Below are positions 40,936 through 45,843 of a DNA stretch of 45,843 nt, one piece after another. This DNA comes from CAZLAK01 sp964557545 (lineage in GTDB: Bacteria; Bacillota; Desulfotomaculia; Desulfotomaculales; Pelotomaculaceae). Positions within the stretch are counted from its first letter, which is position 1. Every line of letters starts with the position of its first letter. A program made the position numbers and the translations under genes. The notes under the pieces are model-generated. The model saw nothing but the letters and a program-made list of their open reading frames with translations, had not been told where the DNA came from and searched no databases. The DNA is taken from assembly GCA_964557545.1 (NCBI GenBank), contig CAZLAK010000016.1, forward strand, positions 1-45,843, given 5' to 3'.

Positions 40936-42183
40936 TTGAAGGTTCTCATGCTGTCCTGGGAATACCCGCCGAAAAGCGTCGGCGGGTTAGCCAGTCACGT
41001 TTACGACCTGACAAGCGCGCTCGCCGAAGAGGGGGTAGAAGTTCATTTGCTCACTTGCGGCGGGGCGGGGATACCTTCTTTTGAGCAGGTTAAGGGGGTG
41101 AAGGTATACCGCGTTGACCCCTACCGGGTGTCCTCCCCCGACTTTGTCACCTGGGTAGCACAGTTCAATGTTGCCCTCTTGGAGAGAGCCATACCCCTTT
41201 TGATGGAAGGGAACGACTTTCACGTCCTGCACGCCCACGACTGGCTCGTGGCTTACGCCGCCAGGGCGCTCAAGCACGCCGGCAGGCTGCCGCTGGTGGT
41301 CACCATTCACGCCACGGAGTACGGCCGCAACTACGGCCTGCACAACGATATTCAAAGGCATATCAGCGATATCGAGTGGTGGCTTACTTACGAAGCCTGG
41401 CGGGTGATCTGCTGCAGCCATTACATGGAAGGGGAGGTAAAGCACGTTTTCCAGCTGCCGCAGGACAAGATTAACGTTATCCCTAACGGTGTTGACGCAG
41501 GCAATTTTGCTTCCCGCAGCGCATCTGCCCGCCGCGAAGAATTTGCTGCCCCGGACGAAAAAATTGTTTTTTACGTAGGAAGGCTGGTCCGCGAAAAGGG
41601 CGTGCACGTTCTAATAGATGCCATACCCGAGGTGCTTTCCCAGTACCCTAAGGCCAAGTTTGTTATTGCCGGGCGGGGGCCGTGCACAGAGCAGTTAAAG
41701 CAGCAGGCGGCGCTTTTGGGGGTGGCCAACAGGGTGTACTTCACCGGCTACATAGATGATGAGGTAAGGAACAGCCTTTACGGCTGGGCGGACGCAGCCG
41801 TTTTCCCCAGTCTCTATGAGCCCTTTGGCATTGTAGCTTTAGAGGCTATGGCGGCGCGCACGCCTGTGGTGGTTTCCGATGCCGGAGGCTTTAGGGAAAT
41901 TGTGCGGCACGGGGAAGACGGGCTTATGGCTTATGCTAACGACAGCCATTCGCTGGCGCAAAACATCCTGGCTGTGCTCCACAATCCAGATCTGGCCAGC
42001 AGGCTAAGGGAAAACGCCTACCGGCGCGTTCTTGCAGATTTTAACTGGCGGATCATTGCCCGCCGCACTATTGACGTTTACCGGGAGGTTTGGCAGGCGC
42101 ACAGGAATTCGCCGTGGTCGTCGTCCGAGCGTTCGTACGGCCTGTTTGGGCGCTTTAACCGCCTCCTGGGCAGGTACACGTGA
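40936..42183 (+). CDS. GT4 glycosyltransferase, glycogen-synthase-like
   Basis: 415-residue GT-B fold. It starts KVLMLSWEYPPKSVGGLASHV, where K-x-x-GGL is like the sugar-nucleotide binding motif of glycogen/starch synthases and of the actinobacterial GT4 maltose-1-phosphate synthase GlgM. Later motifs: HAHDWLVAYAA, VTIHATEYGRN, INVIPNGVD, FYVGRLVREKGVHV and the catalytic E-x7-E site in PSLYEPFGIVALEAMAAR. These features suggest an alpha-glucosyl or alpha-glucan transferase. TTG start after GGGAGGGG. Twelve bases separate it from the nucleotidyltransferase, which could supply its donor. Confidence 0.85.
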   Translation: MKVLMLSWEYPPKSVGGLASHVYDLTSALAEEGVEVHLLTCGGAGIPSFEQVKGVKVYRVDPYRVSSPDFVTWVAQFNVALLERAIPLLMEGNDFHVLHAHDWLVAYAARALKHAGRLPLVVTIHATEYGRNYGLHNDIQRHISDIEWWLTYEAWRVICCSHYMEGEVKHVFQLPQDKINVIPNGVDAGNFASRSASARREEFAAPDEKIVFYVGRLVREKGVHVLIDAIPEVLSQYPKAKFVIAGRGPCTEQLKQQAALLGVANRVYFTGYIDDEVRNSLYGWADAAVFPSLYEPFGIVALEAMAARTPVVVSDAGGFREIVRHGEDGLMAYANDSHSLAQNILAVLHNPDLASRLRENAYRRVLADFNWRIIARRTIDVYREVWQAHRNSPWSSSERSYGLFGRFNRLLGRYT

Positions 42184-42195
42184 GGAGGTTGGGCT

Positions 42196-44664
42196 GTGAA
42201 GGCAGTTGTTATGGCCGGCGGGGAAGGTTCCCGCCTGCGGCCGCTTACCTGCGGCCGGCCAAAGCCAATGGTGCCGGTTTTAAACCGGCCGGTTATGCAG
42301 TATATCGTCGACCTGCTCAAAAAGCATGGTTTTACAGAAATTGCTGTTACGCTCCAGTACCAGCCGCAAGTCATTAAGGATTATTTTGGCAGCGGCTCGG
42401 AACTGGGAGTGAACTTTCGCTATTTTGTGGAGGAAACACCGCTGGGTACGGCCGGCAGTGTAAAGAACGCGGCCAGTTTCCTCGACGAAACTTTTTTAGT
42501 GATCAGCGGGGACGCCCTCACCGACTTAGACCTCTCACTGGCGGTAAAATTTCACAAAGAACACGGCGCCCTGGCCACCTTAGTTCTTACCAGGGTGGAG
42601 TGTCCGCTGGAATACGGGGTGGTCATCACCGAAAGTGACGGCAGGATAAAGCGCTTTTTAGAAAAACCGGGCTGGGGCGAGGTTTTCAGCGACACAGTGA
42701 ATACCGGTATCTACGTGCTGGAACCGGAAGTTCTCGATTACTTTGCCCCCGGACAGATGTTCGATTTCAGCAAAGATCTCTTCCCCCTTCTCTTACGGGA
42801 AAACAAGTCCCTTTACGGAGTTGTCCTTTCCGGTTACTGGTGCGATATCGGTAGTATCAGCCAGTACATGGAGGCCCACTACGATGTTCTGGCCGGCAGG
42901 GTAAATGTCAGCCTGCCGGGGAAAGAGGTGGCACCGGGTATCCGGGTGGAAGAAGGTGCAGTGATCAGTGAGGCTGCGCAGCTCAGCGGACCGGTGTTTA
43001 TCGGTGCTAACTGCCAGATCGGTGCCGGGGCCAAAATTGAACCCTATACCGTGCTCGGCAGCGGCTGTCTGGTGGGGGAAAACGCTTCCATTAAGAGAAG
43101 TGTGCTGTGGAACAACGTCTATGTGGGCAAAAATGCTGCCTTGCGCGGTGCAGTGGTAGGAAGCCGCGTGCAGGTACAGGCTGGGGCCGGCATTTACGAA
43201 GGGGCAGTGGTAGGTGACGATTCGATCATCCGGGAAAACGGGCTGCTCAAGCCTGACGTAAAACTGTGGCCGAAAAAATTTGTAGATACAGGTGCCACCG
43301 TCGGGCAGAGCCTGGTCTGGGGGGCCGGTCAGCCCAAGAAGATTTTTGGTTACGAGGGAATATCCGGACTGGTTAACGTAGAAATAACTCCTGATTTTGC
43401 TGCCCGGGCAGGGACGGCTTTCGGGTCGGTGGCAGGAGTTGGCGCCCGTCTAGCCGTGAGCAGCGACGGCTACCCGTATTCTTTCATGATTAAGGAAGCT
43501 TTAGCTATGGGTATAGCCTCTGCCGGCGCGCGAGTGGTTGACTTGGGTGAATGTGTGACACCGCTCCACCGCTTTGGTGTGCGCTGGCAGGAGTGCAGCG
43601 GCGGTGTTCATGTAAAGATTAATGCGGTAGATCCGCAAAAAGTGACTTTGGTGTTTACTAACAGGCGCGGCGGCAATATTACCAGGGGAATGGAGCGCAA
43701 AATTGAAAATGTCCTCAGCAGGGAGGATTTCTTACGCGCTGAGGCCGGCAGAATTGAGCGGCCGGTAAAAGTGGGGGGGCTGGCGCGCCAGTACGCAAAG
43801 ACGCTGGCCAGGGCGATCGCCAAAGGTTTCCCTGCCGCAAAAAGGCTAAAAGTCATCCTGGGTTACGATAGCCGAAACCTTAAAGAAGCAGTAAGTGAAG
43901 CAGCGGCCGAACTGGGGTTTTTGGAATGGGAAACCTGTCCGGCGGCACAAAGTGCCGGGAACTCTTTTGGGCAGTGGCGAGTGCTTGTACCGGAGATAGC
44001 TGAGCGGGTTGTTGAGGACGGTGCCGACCTGGGCGCCGCGCTCGACCCTAACGCCGACTGCCTGGTGCTGGTGGATGAGAGGGGAAGGGTTATAGAGGGC
44101 GACCTGCTCACAGCCCTTCTCTCCCTGATCCTCTTGGAGAGCCGGGGCGGGCCGGTGGTAGTGCCGGTAACGGCGCCGCGGGTCATTGAAGATCTAGCAG
44201 CCCGTTACCGGGGAAAAGTGGTGCGGACCAAAACCGCCCTGCAGGATTTCTTGGAAAACCTCCTGGCTTTGGAAGACGGCGAGAGCATGTGGTCCAGCTT
44301 CTTTGTGCACTTCGATGCCCTGTGCGCCCTGGCTGTGGTCGCGGACTACCTTGTCCGCGCCGGAACCTCGCTTTCGCACTTGGTAAGCCAAATACCCTCG
44401 TTTTATACCGGGCGGGGCGAAGTAGCCGTGCCCTGGGAAGCCAGGGGAAGGCTTATCCGCCAGCTCATTGAAAACCCTCCAGCTCCTGAGCTTGAACTCT
44501 TAGACGGTGTAAAAGTATACCATCCCGAAGGCTGGGCGCTCGTCCTACCCGATCCAGATGAACCCGTCTGCCGCGTTTTTGCCGAAGGTGCCAGCATGGA
44601 GATTGCCGAGTCGCTAACCGATATGTATTTAAAGAAAATCAGTGAAATTATCGGCCAAAATTAA
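42196..44664 (+). CDS. Sugar nucleotidyltransferase fused to a catalytically degenerate phosphohexomutase
   Basis: 822 residues. Residues 1-240: a nucleotidyltransferase with GGEGSRLRPLTCGRPKPMVP and the SGDALTD metal site, like glucose/mannose-1-phosphate nucleotidyltransferases. About 250-365: a left-handed beta-helix hexapeptide region. About 375-822: a phosphomannomutase/phosphoglucomutase-like domain in which the key motifs have decayed. The serine loop TASHNP is replaced near residue 467 (SGGVHVKINAVD), the DGDGDR metal loop is DPNADC near 616, the sugar loop is altered (EDGESMWSS near 694), and the phosphate motif SGTEP reads PDPDEP near 784. The mutase part is probably inactive and structural or regulatory. 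GTG start. The nucleotide (ADP-, GDP- or UDP-) is not predictable. Confidence 0.88.
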   Translation: MKAVVMAGGEGSRLRPLTCGRPKPMVPVLNRPVMQYIVDLLKKHGFTEIAVTLQYQPQVIKDYFGSGSELGVNFRYFVEETPLGTAGSVKNAASFLDETFLVISGDALTDLDLSLAVKFHKEHGALATLVLTRVECPLEYGVVITESDGRIKRFLEKPGWGEVFSDTVNTGIYVLEPEVLDYFAPGQMFDFSKDLFPLLLRENKSLYGVVLSGYWCDIGSISQYMEAHYDVLAGRVNVSLPGKEVAPGIRVEEGAVISEAAQLSGPVFIGANCQIGAGAKIEPYTVLGSGCLVGENASIKRSVLWNNVYVGKNAALRGAVVGSRVQVQAGAGIYEGAVVGDDSIIRENGLLKPDVKLWPKKFVDTGATVGQSLVWGAGQPKKIFGYEGISGLVNVEITPDFAARAGTAFGSVAGVGARLAVSSDGYPYSFMIKEALAMGIASAGARVVDLGECVTPLHRFGVRWQECSGGVHVKINAVDPQKVTLVFTNRRGGNITRGMERKIENVLSREDFLRAEAGRIERPVKVGGLARQYAKTLARAIAKGFPAAKRLKVILGYDSRNLKEAVSEAAAELGFLEWETCPAAQSAGNSFGQWRVLVPEIAERVVEDGADLGAALDPNADCLVLVDERGRVIEGDLLTALLSLILLESRGGPVVVPVTAPRVIEDLAARYRGKVVRTKTALQDFLENLLALEDGESMWSSFFVHFDALCALAVVADYLVRAGTSLSHLVSQIPSFYTGRGEVAVPWEARGRLIRQLIENPPAPELELLDGVKVYHPEGWALVLPDPDEPVCRVFAEGASMEIAESLTDMYLKKISEIIGQN

Positions 44665-44667
44665 AGT

Positions 44668-44693
44668 GCTGGGGGCGCTTTTGCGCCCCCAGC
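44668..44693. terminator. Strong bidirectional hairpin between convergent genes
   Basis: GCTGGGGGCGC (44668-44678) pairs perfectly with GCGCCCCCAGC (44683-44693) around TTTT. No T-run on the plus side; on the minus side an A/T-rich tail follows. It separates the nucleotidyltransferase and the flavoenzyme genes. Confidence 0.8.
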
Positions 44694-44697
44694 CGTG

Positions 44698-45729
44698 TTA
44701 GGCTTCTTTGCGTAAGATGTGCAGGCCGATTTCGTCTAAATTGGCACAGCCTGTTAGGATCATGGCCGCTTTGAGTTCATCCGTCATCTTTTCCACGATC
44801 AGGCGCACGCCTTCTTCGCCGCCCCCGAAGGCCCCAAAAATAACCGGCCGGCCAATGAGTACGGCGTCCGCCCCCAGAGCGAGGAGTTTTAAAACGTCTG
44901 CCCCAAAGCGCACGCCGCCGTCGGCGAGCACAGCTAGTTTCTTGCCGGTGCTCTTTACTGCCTCCACAATTTCCGGCAGAACATCGGCTGCCCCGGGTGT
45001 GTAGTCGAGAATGCGTCCACCGTGGTTAGAGACGACAATAGCTGCTGCCCCTGCTTCTGCCGCTGTCACCGCTTCATCGGCTGTCATAATTCCTTTTAAG
45101 ATAAAAGGAAGTTTAGTTGAACCAATAATTTCTTCCAGTTCCTCTTTAGTTTTTGGGCCAACGGGCTGGCCTTTTAAGGCCATGGTAATAAGACCTGCTC
45201 CGTCAATGTCCATGCCTACGGCTTTGGCCCCGGCGGCTTCGGCGCGGCGCACCCGTTCGATAACGGCTTCTTGCGAGCGCGGCTTTATTACAGGAATACC
45301 CCAGCCGCTTTCGGCGGTTATAGCTTCTATCCCGGAATCGTACATGGCAGGATCGGCGCCGTCACCGGAAAAACCCAATGAGCCGGCCTTGCGGCAGCCG
45401 CTGATCACTGCCCCGATAAATTCGCGCTCGCTGATGGCTCCGCCCATGTTGTAAGGCGTGCCGGTGATGGGGGCAGCTAAAATTGGTGTTTTAAGGTTTA
45501 AGTCAAACAGGCGGCAGCTGGTGTCGGGATCTTTGGCGCCGTGGATGGTCCGCATGTTGAGCTGCCAGCGGGATAAGGCGCGCAAGTTAGCCGTAAAAGA
45601 ATAACCGCTGCCCACACCGCCCATGCCCGGCACTTCACCGGCGCAGGCGCGGCCGTCGCAGATCTTGCAGACACGGCAATAACCCTTCATTTTTTGACGG
45701 GCGTTTTCTAAAATCTGTTCGTAGTTCAT
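44698..45729 (-). CDS. FMN-dependent alpha-hydroxy-acid oxidase-like enzyme with N-terminal Cys4 motif
   Basis: 343-residue flavin barrel of the alpha-hydroxy-acid dehydrogenase/IDI-2 superfamily. The catalytic and FMN motifs are present: VVSNHGGRILD (His at about residue 236 and the following Arg), LADGGVRFGADVLKLLALGADAVLIGRP. It is unusual in having YCRVCKICDGRACAGEVPGMGG near the start, with cysteines at about 18, 21, 24 and 29 (CX2CX2CX4C), a spacing that could hold an Fe-S cluster or zinc; classical lactate or glycolate oxidases lack it. Substrate unknown. ATG start after AGGGGGC. The 114 bases upstream to the window end show no convincing promoter, only a small CTGGT/ACCAG repeat (45769-45792). 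Confidence 0.8.
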   Translation of the reverse strand: MNYEQILENARQKMKGYCRVCKICDGRACAGEVPGMGGVGSGYSFTANLRALSRWQLNMRTIHGAKDPDTSCRLFDLNLKTPILAAPITGTPYNMGGAISEREFIGAVISGCRKAGSLGFSGDGADPAMYDSGIEAITAESGWGIPVIKPRSQEAVIERVRRAEAAGAKAVGMDIDGAGLITMALKGQPVGPKTKEELEEIIGSTKLPFILKGIMTADEAVTAAEAGAAAIVVSNHGGRILDYTPGAADVLPEIVEAVKSTGKKLAVLADGGVRFGADVLKLLALGADAVLIGRPVIFGAFGGGEEGVRLIVEKMTDELKAAMILTGCANLDEIGLHILRKEA

Positions 45730-45843
45730 TTTTTTGCCCCCTTAAATTTTATTTGGCACTTGTGCGATCTGGTAACCATATCTTCATACCAGCTTATTTT
45801 AAAGCAATACGACTTTTTTTATAATAAACCTTCTGGGTACAGG

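Overview
The window looks like a chromosomal segment of a spore-forming, Gram-positive anaerobe of the Clostridia, most like the Desulfotomaculum/Pelotomaculum group (Peptococcaceae sensu lato). This is inferred from gene content and protein style, not from a database match. The grounds are high GC (well above 50% by eye), frequent GTG and TTG starts behind strong GGAGG-type ribosome sites, CotF-like spore coat genes, an Amj-type lipid II flippase, a tRNA-dependent GatCAB amidotransferase, and pcrA close to ligA. Nearly all sequence is coding, and no gene-free stretch reaches 300 bases.

Layout. 1-200: the C-terminal Gly-Gly-Met tail of a GroEL, with its frame broken upstream, and a terminator. 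202-4800: small housekeeping genes (DUF5671-like membrane protein, O6-alkylguanine repair enzyme, CDF cation exporter, tRNA-Thr, a calcium-loop protein, DUF6485, RNase H, a zinc-ribbon coiled-coil protein). 4876-10073: a compact surface-polysaccharide locus (Wzy/WaaL-like polymerase-ligase fused to TPRs, GT4 glycosyltransferase, polyprenyl-phosphate sugar-1-phosphate transferase). 10094-12611: DUF1015 and MazG-like genes on the minus strand, diverging from a LolA-like envelope protein.

12669-23930: a purine block opened by a clean sigma-A promoter, hpt-guaA-(membrane protein)-purE-B-C-F-M-N-H-D. It covers salvage, GMP formation and most of the de novo pathway, but purS, purQ, purL and purK are not here. 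24020-24499: two small coat-like genes. 24594-30975: a histidine operon led by a TrpR-family (YerC-like) regulator gene with a palindromic operator candidate at its own promoter, then hisD-C-B-H-A-F-I-E. hisG and hisZ are absent.

30996-39354: pcrA, amj, ligA, gatC-A-B (DNA repair, lipid II flipping, Gln/Asn-tRNA formation). 39413-40280: a type VII MntA-HepT toxin-antitoxin pair on the minus strand, in visibly AT-richer DNA with a polypurine leader. 40544-44664: a three-gene glucan-like unit made of a standalone starch-binding CBM25 protein, a glycogen-synthase-like GT4 enzyme, and a sugar nucleotidyltransferase fused to a phosphohexomutase domain that has lost its catalytic motifs. 44698-45729: a minus-strand FMN alpha-hydroxy-acid oxidase-like enzyme with a four-cysteine N-terminal motif.

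Most of the window is ordinary metabolism. The best candidates for something new are the CBM25/GT4/pseudomutase unit, the operator and gene content of the his operon, the competing-hairpin element in front of hisH, the two genes that appear to use ATC start codons, and the Cys-motif flavoenzyme.
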